The position numbers and the translations under genes are program-made. 6,549 bases of DNA from Candidatus Elarobacter sp. (GTDB lineage: Bacteria; Vulcanimicrobiota; Vulcanimicrobiia; Vulcanimicrobiales; Vulcanimicrobiaceae): contig JASLGJ010000403.1 of the NCBI GenBank assembly GCA_030150085.1, forward strand, positions 1 through 6,549, given 5' to 3'. The notes beneath the pieces were generated by a model. It saw nothing but the letters and a program-made list of their open reading frames with translations, did not search any database and had not been told where the DNA came from. This document shows, piece by piece, positions 1-5,436 of this stretch (position 1 is the first letter of the stretch; each line of letters begins with the position of its first letter).

Positions 1-249
1 GCCGTAGGTCGCGCGCAGCGCGCGCGCCGCGGCGCGTGGCCCGCCCTGCTGCGCAGCGGCGGCTCGATTCCGCTGGTGGGCCAGCTCCACCGCCGGCTCG
101 GCGCGCCGGTCGTGCTGCTCGGTTTCGGCCTGCCGAGCGACGCGATCCACGGCCCCAACGAACGGCTCGACCTGGCGCAGTTCCTCCGCGGCGTGGAGAC
201 GATGATCCGCTTCTACGCCGAGCTCGCCGGCGCGGAGAACGTCCGGTGA
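1..249 (+). CDS. M20-family metallopeptidase/dipeptidase, C-terminal fragment (5' end outside window)
   Basis: Frame 1 is open from the window edge to a TGA at 247-249, giving the last 82 residues of a protein that begins upstream. The sequence reads through a GGSIP segment at fragment residues 20-24, then a hydrophobic strand, then GFGLPSDAIHGPNE at residues 41-54. This is the usual C-terminal signature of M20/M25/M40 zinc peptidases, where the His of H-x-PNE (fragment His50) is a metal ligand. The last stretch (DLAQFLRGVETMIRFYAEL) matches the terminal helix of the family. M20 enzymes remove amino acids from dipeptides or deacylate N-acyl amino acids with a two-zinc centre; the substrate cannot be told from this fragment. 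The stop codon overlaps the start of the amidohydrolase gene (GTGA), so the two are probably translated together. Family assignment is firm; specificity is unknown. Confidence 0.85.
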   Translation, partial: AVGRAQRARRGAWPALLRSGGSIPLVGQLHRRLGAPVVLLGFGLPSDAIHGPNERLDLAQFLRGVETMIRFYAELAGAENVR

Positions 250-992
250 TCGTCGACGCACACTGCCACGCCGGCCCCGGCGACGGCCTGACCGGCCCGT
301 GGGACACCGACGCCCCGCTGGGCGCGTACCTGCGCCGCGCGCGCGCCGCGGGCATCGCCCGCACGGTGGTGTTCGCGCCCTTCCACAGCGACTACCGGCG
401 GGCCAACGCGACCACCGCGCGCATCGTCGCGCGCGATCCCGAGCGCCTGATCGGCTTCGCCTTCGTCTCGCCCGCGCGCGACCGCGGCCGCATCCGCGCG
501 CTGGTGGAGGAAGCGGTCGTGCGGCACGGCTTGCGCGGGATCAAGGCGCACGGGATCGACGGGCGCGCGACGCGCGAGCTGTGCGAGGCCGCGCGCGCGT
601 TCGGCCTGCCGCTGCTCTACGACGTGGCCGGCAAGCCCGACGTGATCGACCTGCTCGCCCCGCAGTACCCCGAGGTCGACTTCATCGTCCCGCACCTGGG
701 CAGTTTTTCCGACGACTGGCGCGCGCACCGCACCGTGATCGACCAGCTCGCGCGCCTGCCCAACGTCTACGCCGACACCTCGGGCGTGCGGCGCTTCGAC
801 TACCTGGCCGAAGCGGTGCGCCGGGCCGGCCCGGGCAAGCTGATCTTCGGCAGCGACGGGCCCTGGCTGCACCCCGGCCTGGAGCTGGAGAAGATCCGCC
901 TGCTGCGCCTGCCGCCCGCGGACGAGGCGCTCGTCACCGGCGGCACGATCCTGCGCCTGCTGGACCGGCGGCCGCGCCGCGCCGCGCTCTGA
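246..992 (+). CDS. Amidohydro_2-family metal-dependent hydrolase
   Basis: A 248-residue protein. I chose GTG at 246 because it lies in a GTGA overlap with the preceding stop, has a GGAG at 234-237 with an 8-base spacer, and puts the family's first strand at the N-terminus (IVDAHCH). Visible motifs are His6-x-His8 (metal), Lys100 in GIKAH, His150 in VPHLGSF (likely the catalytic or adjacent His) and Asp204 in FGSDGP (metal and general base), in TIM-barrel order. It is shorter than typical members of about 280-330 residues. Family members hydrolyse or decarboxylate small carboxylic acids, lactones or amides in the cytoplasm. One oddity: after strand 5, where relatives such as ACMSD carry a third metal-ligand His, this protein has Asp126 in LLYDVAG. 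It sits between a peptidase and a ketopantoate-reductase-like gene, which suggests a shared catabolic role. The substrate is unknown. A start at 36 would bury the neighbouring gene and is not supported. Confidence 0.85.
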   Translation: MIVDAHCHAGPGDGLTGPWDTDAPLGAYLRRARAAGIARTVVFAPFHSDYRRANATTARIVARDPERLIGFAFVSPARDRGRIRALVEEAVVRHGLRGIKAHGIDGRATRELCEAARAFGLPLLYDVAGKPDVIDLLAPQYPEVDFIVPHLGSFSDDWRAHRTVIDQLARLPNVYADTSGVRRFDYLAEAVRRAGPGKLIFGSDGPWLHPGLELEKIRLLRLPPADEALVTGGTILRLLDRRPRRAAL

Positions 993-1009
993 GGGCCGGA
1001 AACTCCCTC
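991..1009 (+). other. Short inverted repeat overlapping the amidohydrolase stop codon
   Basis: GAGGG at 991-995 and CCCTC at 1005-1009 can form a 5-bp stem with a 9-base loop, directly before the stronger palindrome at 1021-1039. It overlaps the last two bases of the TGA. Together the two stems occupy most of the 67-bp gap and could protect or punctuate the operon mRNA. A stem this short is common by chance in GC-rich DNA. Confidence 0.2.
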
Positions 1010-1020
1010 GCCCGCGCGGC

Positions 1021-1039
1021 GGTTCCGGCGTTCGGAACC
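1021..1039. promoter_or_regulatory. Perfect 7-5-7 inverted repeat upstream of the ketopantoate-reductase-like gene
   Basis: GGTTCCG at 1021-1027 and CGGAACC at 1033-1039 are exact reverse complements around a five-base spacer. The element lies 20 bases before the ATG at 1060, in the only sizeable gap of the plus-strand operon. It could be an operator for a dimeric regulator, and an IclR-family protein is encoded at the far end of the window. It could equally be an mRNA hairpin between cistrons. No T-run follows, so a classical intrinsic terminator is unlikely. One half-site (CGGAAC) recurs at 5357-5362 without a partner. Confidence 0.4.
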
Positions 1040-1059
1040 TCGCTTGGGAAAGGGATCGG

Positions 1060-1989
1060 ATGCGCATCGCGGTGATCGGGGCCGGCGGCGTCGGCGGGTA
1101 CTTCGGCGGACGGCTCGCGCAGGCGGGAGCGGACGTCACGCTGGTCGCGCGCGGCGCGCACCGCGATGCGATCGCGGCCGACGGGCTGCAGCTCGTGAGC
1201 CCGCAGGGCGACGCGCTGGTGCGGCTGCCGGCGCTCGACGACCCGGCCGCGGTCGGGCCGGTCGACGTGGTGCTCGTCGCGGTCAAGCTGTGGGACACCG
1301 CGGCCGCGCTGGCCCGCGTCGGCCCGCTGCTCGGGCCGGACACGGTGCTGATCTCGCTCCAGAACGGGGTGGCCAAGGACGACCCGCTCCGCGCCGCGGC
1401 CGGAGACGCCCGCGTCGCGGGCGGGATGTGCTACGTCTCGGCGGTGATCGAGCGGCCGGGCGTGGTCCGCCAGACCGGCTCGATGCAGCGCATCGTCGTG
1501 GGCGAGTACGGCCCCGACCCCGCCTCGCCGCGGCTGGAGGCGTTCGTCGCGGCCTGCCGCGCGGCCGGGCTCGACGCGGCGATCGCGCCCGACATCGAGC
1601 GCGCGCTGTGGGAGAAGTTCGTGTTCCTGGCCGGGCTGAGCGGCGCAACCTGCGCGGTCCGCCAGCCGGTCGGCGTCGTCCGCGCCGACCCGCGCGCGCG
1701 CGGCCTGCTGGCGCGGCTTCTCGCGGAGACCGTCGCGGTCGGGCGCGGGCGGGGGGTGAACCTCGATCCGAATTATGCCGCCGACCGGCTGGCGTTCTGC
1801 GACAACCTCCCGCCCGCCACGACCTCGTCGATGCACGGCGACCTGGAGCGCGGCAACCGGCTCGAGCTGCCCTGGCTGCAGGGCGCGCTGAGCGAGATGG
1901 GCCGGGCCGCGGGCGTGCCGACCCCGGCCACCGACTTCGTGCTCGACGTGCTGTCGCCGTACGCGAACGGCGCGCCGTCCGCGCCGTGA
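1060..1989 (+). CDS. Ketopantoate reductase (PanE/ApbA)-family NAD(P)H oxidoreductase, probably not a true PanE
   Basis: A 309-residue protein from an ATG preceded by AAGGGA (1050-1055). The N-terminal Rossmann fold has G7-AGGVGG13. Lys76 (VAVKLWDT) and Asn102 (QNG) match family positions that contact cofactor and substrate. The C-terminal helical domain has Lys186, matching the catalytic Lys176 of E. coli PanE, and Ser257 and Glu269, matching Ser244 and Glu256 with identical spacing. Family enzymes reduce 2-keto acids to 2-hydroxy acids with NADPH. The two Asn that follow the catalytic Lys by four and eight residues in PanE-like proteins are Leu190 and Ser194 here, so the substrate is probably not ketopantoate. 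The TGA overlaps the next gene's GTG, and a 2-keto/2-hydroxy acid oxidoreductase next to a mandelate-racemase-like enzyme makes chemical sense. Family confidence is high; substrate unknown. Confidence 0.9.
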   Translation: MRIAVIGAGGVGGYFGGRLAQAGADVTLVARGAHRDAIAADGLQLVSPQGDALVRLPALDDPAAVGPVDVVLVAVKLWDTAAALARVGPLLGPDTVLISLQNGVAKDDPLRAAAGDARVAGGMCYVSAVIERPGVVRQTGSMQRIVVGEYGPDPASPRLEAFVAACRAAGLDAAIAPDIERALWEKFVFLAGLSGATCAVRQPVGVVRADPRARGLLARLLAETVAVGRGRGVNLDPNYAADRLAFCDNLPPATTSSMHGDLERGNRLELPWLQGALSEMGRAAGVPTPATDFVLDVLSPYANGAPSAP

Positions 1990-3062
1990 CGATCCGCGAC
2001 CTGACGGTGCGCGCGGTCGAAGCGCCGCTGCGCCGCCCGCTGCACACCAGCGCGGGCCCGATCCCGACCGCGCCGCTGGTGCTGCTCGACCTGCGCACGG
2101 ACGAGGGCATCGTCGGGCGGGCCTACGCGCTGGGCTACAGCCGGCTCGGCCTGCGCCTGCTGCACGAGGTGCTCGTCGACGCCGCGGCGCTGGTACCCGG
2201 CCTGCCGCTCGACCCGGCCGCGGTCGGCGCCGCGCTGGACCGGCACACCCGCCTGGTCGGCACGCGCGGGGTGATCGGCATGGCGCTCGCCGCCGTCGAC
2301 GTCGCCGTCTGGGACGCGCTCGCGCAAGCGGCGGGCGTGCCGCTGGCGCGCCACTTGGGCGGCGACGTCGTCCCGCTGCGCGCCTACAACAGCAACGGCT
2401 TGGGCCTGATCGGCGCCGCGGCGGCCGCGGCCGAGGCGGTCGAGCTGGTCGCGGAGGGCTACCGCACGATCAAGCTGCGCCTGGGCTATCCGACGCTGGA
2501 GGAAGACCTCGCCGCGCTGCGCGCGGTGCGGGCCGCGATCGGTCCCGAGATCGAGCTCTTGTCCGACTACAACCAGCTGCTCTCGGCCGAAGAAGCGCTG
2601 CGCCGCTGCGCCGCGCTCGACGAGCACGGGCTGGCCTGGATCGAGGAGCCGATCGCGCACGACGACTACGCCGCCTGCGCGCGGCTCGCGCAGGCGGTCG
2701 CGACGCCGATCCAGATCGGGGAGAACTTCCTGGGCCCGCACGCGCTGGAGGCCGCGCTCGCCGCGCGCGCCAGCGACCTGGTGATGTTCGACGCCCAGCG
2801 CATCGCGGGCGTGAGCGGCTGGATGGCGGCCGCGCAGCTCGCCGCGGACGCCGCGATCCCGGTCTCGTCGCACCTCTTGCCCGAGGTCAGCGCGCACCTG
2901 CTGGCCGCCACGCCGACCCGCGACCGGCTCGAGATGGTCGACTGGGCCAACCCCGTGCTGGCCGCGCCGCTGGCGGTGCGCGACGGCATCGTCACCGTGC
3001 CCGACGAGCCGGGCACGGGCGTGCGCTGGGACGAGGCCGCGGTCGCGCGCTACCGCGCGTGA
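1986..3062 (+). CDS. Mandelate-racemase-like enolase-superfamily enzyme (K-x-R variant)
   Basis: A 358-residue protein starting at GTG 1986, in a GTGA overlap with the preceding gene; no clear ribosome binding site, so translation is probably coupled. The N-terminal capping domain (about residues 1-125) is followed by the TIM barrel. From memory of Pseudomonas putida mandelate racemase, the catalytic residues align without gaps from Lys163 onward, each one lower in number: Lys163 (164), Asp194 (195), Glu220 (221), Glu246 (247), Asp269 (270), His296 (297) and Glu316 (317). The SSH and SAHLLAATPT segments are nearly identical, and Tyr51 matches Tyr54. The exception is Arg165, where mandelate racemase has the S-specific base Lys166. 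Three carboxylates should bind Mg2+, and the Asp-His dyad should abstract a proton alpha to a carboxylate. Likely activities are racemisation or dehydration of a 2-hydroxy acid; true mandelate racemase is uncertain. Confidence 0.88.
   Translation: MTIRDLTVRAVEAPLRRPLHTSAGPIPTAPLVLLDLRTDEGIVGRAYALGYSRLGLRLLHEVLVDAAALVPGLPLDPAAVGAALDRHTRLVGTRGVIGMALAAVDVAVWDALAQAAGVPLARHLGGDVVPLRAYNSNGLGLIGAAAAAAEAVELVAEGYRTIKLRLGYPTLEEDLAALRAVRAAIGPEIELLSDYNQLLSAEEALRRCAALDEHGLAWIEEPIAHDDYAACARLAQAVATPIQIGENFLGPHALEAALAARASDLVMFDAQRIAGVSGWMAAAQLAADAAIPVSSHLLPEVSAHLLAATPTRDRLEMVDWANPVLAAPLAVRDGIVTVPDEPGTGVRWDEAAVARYRA
3044..3059. other. GC-only hairpin at the convergent gene junction
   Basis: CGCGCG at 3044-3049 and CGCGCG at 3054-3059 flank a four-base loop (CTAC), giving a 6-bp stem that is symmetric on both strands. 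It ends one base before the TGA of the racemase-like gene and lies just past the stop of the convergent binding-protein gene. It might help stop transcription from both sides, but no T-run follows on either strand. CG alternation is frequent throughout the window, so chance is quite possible. Confidence 0.2.
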
Positions 3063-3063
3063 G

Positions 3064-4032
3064 CTAGAAGCGCGCCACCAGCCGCACTTCGTTGAGCGGC
3101 TGCTTGTACGTGAGGATGTTCTGCGCGACGAACTCGCGCTGCATGTCCTCGAGCGTGCCCTGGTCGATGCGCAGGTCGGGCTTGAAGTCGTAGCGGTCGG
3201 CCTTGCGCAGCAGCTCCGTCGGCTGCTTGGTGTACTTGGCGTACGCGTCGACGTTCTGCGGCGCGTAATAGCCGCTGCCCGCGATCTCGGCCGCGGCGCG
3301 GCGCAGCGCGGTCATGACGGCGCGCGCGCTGTCGGGGCTGTGCAGCAGGTTGGGGCCGAAGAAGACGCCCGAGGCGGCGATCCCGACCGGCACGTAGGCC
3401 GCCATCTTGGCCAGCCGCTTCTGCTCGAACAGCTCGGTGAACGGGGCCGAGGTGAAGACCGCGTCGATCGCCTTGCGCTCGAGCGCGACCTCCTGGTCGG
3501 GGTTGGCGATGTTCACCGCCTCGATGTCGGTGATGTGCAGGTCGGCCGGGCGCAGGATGCGCGCCACGTAGTAGGCCGAGGCCGCGCCCGCGCCGCCGAT
3601 CCAGCCGATCTTGCGGCCCTTCAGGCCCGCGACGCTGCGCAGGCCGCCGTCGTAGAGGTCCTGGCGGATCAGCAGCGCCGAGGGGTGGCCCTTGCGCGGT
3701 TGGTAGCCGGTCGAGGCCACGAACTTCACTTCCAGCCCGCGGTTGACGGCGTTGAAGAACGCGGCCGAGAGGGCCGCGGCGACCATGTCGAGCTGGCCCT
3801 GCGCGACCAGCGCCATCGAGTCCTGACCGGCCACGATCGGGGTCAGGCTGGCGTCGAACCCGGCGTCGCGCAGATAGCCCTTCTCGGTCGCGACGAAGAC
3901 CGGCGCGAACAGCGTCGAGGGCACGTAGCCGATCGAGAGCGGCTTGCGGGCCTGGGCGAAGATCGCGGTCGGGAACGCGCTCGCGGCGGTGCCGGCGGCG
4001 GCGCTGGCGAGGAAACGGGCGCGGGTGGTCAT
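3064..4032 (-). CDS. NMT1/SsuA-like ABC transporter substrate-binding protein
   Basis: A 322-residue exported protein ending in TAG. The N-terminus has Arg4 and Arg6, a hydrophobic stretch at about residues 7-25 and an AQA site at 26-28, a type I signal peptide. There is no lipobox Cys, so the mature protein should be free in the periplasm. It resembles a Tat leader but reads R-A-R-F-L, not a twin arginine. Mature features fit the NMT1/THI5-like type II fold used for sulfonates, taurine, pyrimidine precursors and aromatic acids: LSIGYVPSTLFAPVFVATEKG near residue 32, a G-Q-x-D-x-V motif, GLKGRKIGWIG in the middle, and a closing segment ending NEVRLVARF. The ATG overlaps the stop of the FAD oxidoreductase gene (ATGA). 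No permease or ATPase gene follows, because the convergent operon begins one base away. The ligand cannot be read from sequence. Confidence 0.88.
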   Translation of the reverse strand: MTTRARFLASAAAGTAASAFPTAIFAQARKPLSIGYVPSTLFAPVFVATEKGYLRDAGFDASLTPIVAGQDSMALVAQGQLDMVAAALSAAFFNAVNRGLEVKFVASTGYQPRKGHPSALLIRQDLYDGGLRSVAGLKGRKIGWIGGAGAASAYYVARILRPADLHITDIEAVNIANPDQEVALERKAIDAVFTSAPFTELFEQKRLAKMAAYVPVGIAASGVFFGPNLLHSPDSARAVMTALRRAAAEIAGSGYYAPQNVDAYAKYTKQPTELLRKADRYDFKPDLRIDQGTLEDMQREFVAQNILTYKQPLNEVRLVARF

Positions 4033-5333
4033 ACGGCGGCGGGGCTCCTTGCGGCGTTCGAGAGGTCGAGGATCGCGGCTTGGCCGAGCAACTCGGCCCG
4101 CACGCTATCCACATCGGTCGAACGGCCGGCGGCGTGCAGCGCGGCGGCCACGCCGGCCGCATGGCCGGTCGCGAACGCCGTTCCCATAACGCGCGCCGAG
4201 CCGAAGGCGTTCACCTCGGCGTCGATCACCCGCCCGGCGGCGAACAGGTTGGCGTGGCTGGCGCTGCGGAGCACGTCGAGCGGGATGCCGTAGGCGGCCT
4301 CGTCGCGCAGCCGCACCCAGACGTTGGGCAAGCCCGGCCCGGGATGGTTCTCGACCGGCCATGCGCCCAGCGCGACCGTGTCGGCGGGCACGCGCGCGGC
4401 CAGCACGTCGTCGTCGCACAGGATCGCGCGCGCCACCACGTGGCGCGACTCGCGGGTTCCGATCGCGGGCCCGGTCTGCACGATGTAGGCCCGCTCGTGG
4501 CCGGGCAGGGCGCGGATCGCGCGCAGGTAGGCCCAGGCCTGGCGCCGCGCGCGCCGCTCGGCCGCGCCGTGCGAGCGCGCGTCGCGCACGTCGTAGGCTT
4601 CATCTGCCAGGAAGGCCACCACGTCGGTCCCGTAGGCTAGCCGCGCGACCAGCCCATTCTCCTTGGAGAGCTCGTCCTCGCCCTCGGCCTTGGCGGCTTG
4701 GATCGCCGCCGCCCAGGCGCCGCGCGACACGTCCGCGGCCGGATCGATCCCGCCGAAGCGGATCGCCAGCGTACCGTTCTGCACGCTCCCGTCGACGCCG
4801 CCGTAGCGGGTCGCCGCGCCGGCGCGCTCGGCCAGGTCGGCCTCCCCGCTGGCATCGACGAAGGCCGCCGCCTCCAGCGCGAAGGTGCCGCCGTGGTCGC
4901 TCGCGACCGCCTCGCGCACCAGCCCGCCCGCGCCGTCGGCGGCGGTCAGCGCGGCGTGCAGGATCACCTCCACGCCGGCTTCCGCGCAGAGGTCGTCGAG
5001 GACCAGCTTCACGGCCTCGGAGTCGATGATCTCGATCACCACCCGGGTGCTGCCGGTGCGGGTCGGGCCGCTGGTTCCGCCCAGCCGCTCGAGCGCGGCC
5101 AGCACGTCGCCGCCCACGCCCGCGACGGCGCGCAGCGGCGGGTCGCCCTGGGTCCAGAAGCCGCAGTAGGTCAGCACGCCCGAGAGCGTCGCCGCTCCGC
5201 CCAGGAACGGCGCGCGCTCGAGCAGCGCGACGCGCGCACCGCAGCGCGCGGCGCCCACCGCCGCCGCGACGCCGGCCGCTCCGCCCCCGCATACGACGAC
5301 GTCGTAGCGGTCTCGGCGCTGCCCAACAGTCAT
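4029..5333 (-). CDS. FAD-dependent oxidoreductase (FAD_oxidored, PF12831-like)
   Basis: 434 residues from the ATG at 5333; a GTG immediately upstream at 5336 would add one residue, and neither has a good ribosome binding site. The N-terminal dinucleotide fold is clear: YDVVVCGGGAAG with G-G-G-A-A-G at 16-21 and the acidic end of strand 2 at Glu39 (LLER). FLGGAATLSG follows, as is typical of the family. FVDASGEAD (158-166) matches the second FAD-contact motif, and GTRESR (292-297) is a family hallmark. NLFAAGR (362-368) and VMGTAFATGHAAG (382-394) form the C-terminal FAD-binding segment. The length fits the family. Members oxidise or reduce diverse organic acids in the cytoplasm, and the electron partner is unknown. 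The TGA overlaps the binding-protein start, while a gap of about 100 bp separates it from the upstream FAH-type gene. I cannot assign a substrate. Confidence 0.88.
   Translation of the reverse strand: MTVGQRRDRYDVVVCGGGAAGVAAAVGAARCGARVALLERAPFLGGAATLSGVLTYCGFWTQGDPPLRAVAGVGGDVLAALERLGGTSGPTRTGSTRVVIEIIDSEAVKLVLDDLCAEAGVEVILHAALTAADGAGGLVREAVASDHGGTFALEAAAFVDASGEADLAERAGAATRYGGVDGSVQNGTLAIRFGGIDPAADVSRGAWAAAIQAAKAEGEDELSKENGLVARLAYGTDVVAFLADEAYDVRDARSHGAAERRARRQAWAYLRAIRALPGHERAYIVQTGPAIGTRESRHVVARAILCDDDVLAARVPADTVALGAWPVENHPGPGLPNVWVRLRDEAAYGIPLDVLRSASHANLFAAGRVIDAEVNAFGSARVMGTAFATGHAAGVAAALHAAGRSTDVDSVRAELLGQAAILDLSNAARSPAAV
4045..4050 (-). promoter_or_regulatory. Ribosome binding site for the substrate-binding protein gene
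   Basis: On the minus strand AAGGAG reads from 4050 to 4045, 12 bases before the ATG at 4032. It lies inside the last codons of the FAD oxidoreductase gene. It supports the ATG chosen for the binding protein and suggests that gene can initiate by itself as well as by coupling. The spacing is on the long side. Confidence 0.5.
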
Positions 5334-5436
5334 CACGTCATTTTGCGGCAGGCCGGCGGAACAGCCCCCCGCCGTTTCGTAACGGGACGGTGAAGAAGTT
5401 ACGCCATGCGAGACACGCTTGCTCGAAGCGGAGCGG
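5334..5436 (-). other. Intergenic spacer between FAH-type and FAD oxidoreductase genes
   Basis: This is the largest gap in the minus-strand operon. Two short inverted repeats are visible: CGCTT/AAGCG at 5416-5420 and 5426-5430, just after the upstream stop, and CCGTT/AACGG at 5372-5376 and 5381-5385. Neither is followed by a T-run in the direction of transcription. A lone CGGAAC half-site matching the palindrome at 1021-1039 is at 5357-5362. An ATG-ACG-TGA mini-frame (5341-5333) touches the start codon of the oxidoreductase gene. I see no convincing promoter. Confidence 0.3.

Noticed and set aside
1..30. Alternating CG runs as Z-DNA or a repeat element
   Set aside because: CGCGCG-rich runs occur throughout the coding sequence and follow from GC-rich codon use; no copy or boundary structure is seen.
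36..245. N-terminal extension of the amidohydrolase back to 36
   Set aside because: The extension is Arg/Pro/Ala-rich with no family match and overlaps the M20 peptidase reading frame; the family's first strand and a ribosome binding site support GTG 246.
213..1376. Long minus-strand open frame across the amidohydrolase and reductase-like genes
   Set aside because: Low-complexity antisense shadow typical of GC-rich DNA; the opposite strand carries two proteins with clear catalytic motifs.
1044..1985. Apparent large fusion protein (1044-3062) with a long N-terminal domain before the racemase-like enzyme
   Set aside because: The first part is an Arg-rich shadow of the ketopantoate-reductase-like gene in another frame; the enolase-superfamily N-terminus begins right at GTG 1986.
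1773..2897. Long minus-strand open frame opposite the racemase-like gene
   Set aside because: Arg/Gln/Val-rich with no recognisable fold; it mirrors a well-conserved enzyme on the plus strand.
3064..4032. Tat signal peptide on the binding protein
   Set aside because: The leader resembles Tat leaders (T-R-x-x-F-L context) but the pair is Arg-Ala-Arg, not consecutive arginines, so Sec export is the safer call.
3340..4293. Long plus-strand open frame opposite the binding protein and FAD oxidoreductase
   Set aside because: Antisense shadow spanning the junction of two real genes, with biased composition and no motifs.
4698..5393. Plus-strand open frame opposite the FAD oxidoreductase
   Set aside because: Arg/Ala/Gly-rich shadow; the minus strand has complete FAD-binding motifs in the same interval.
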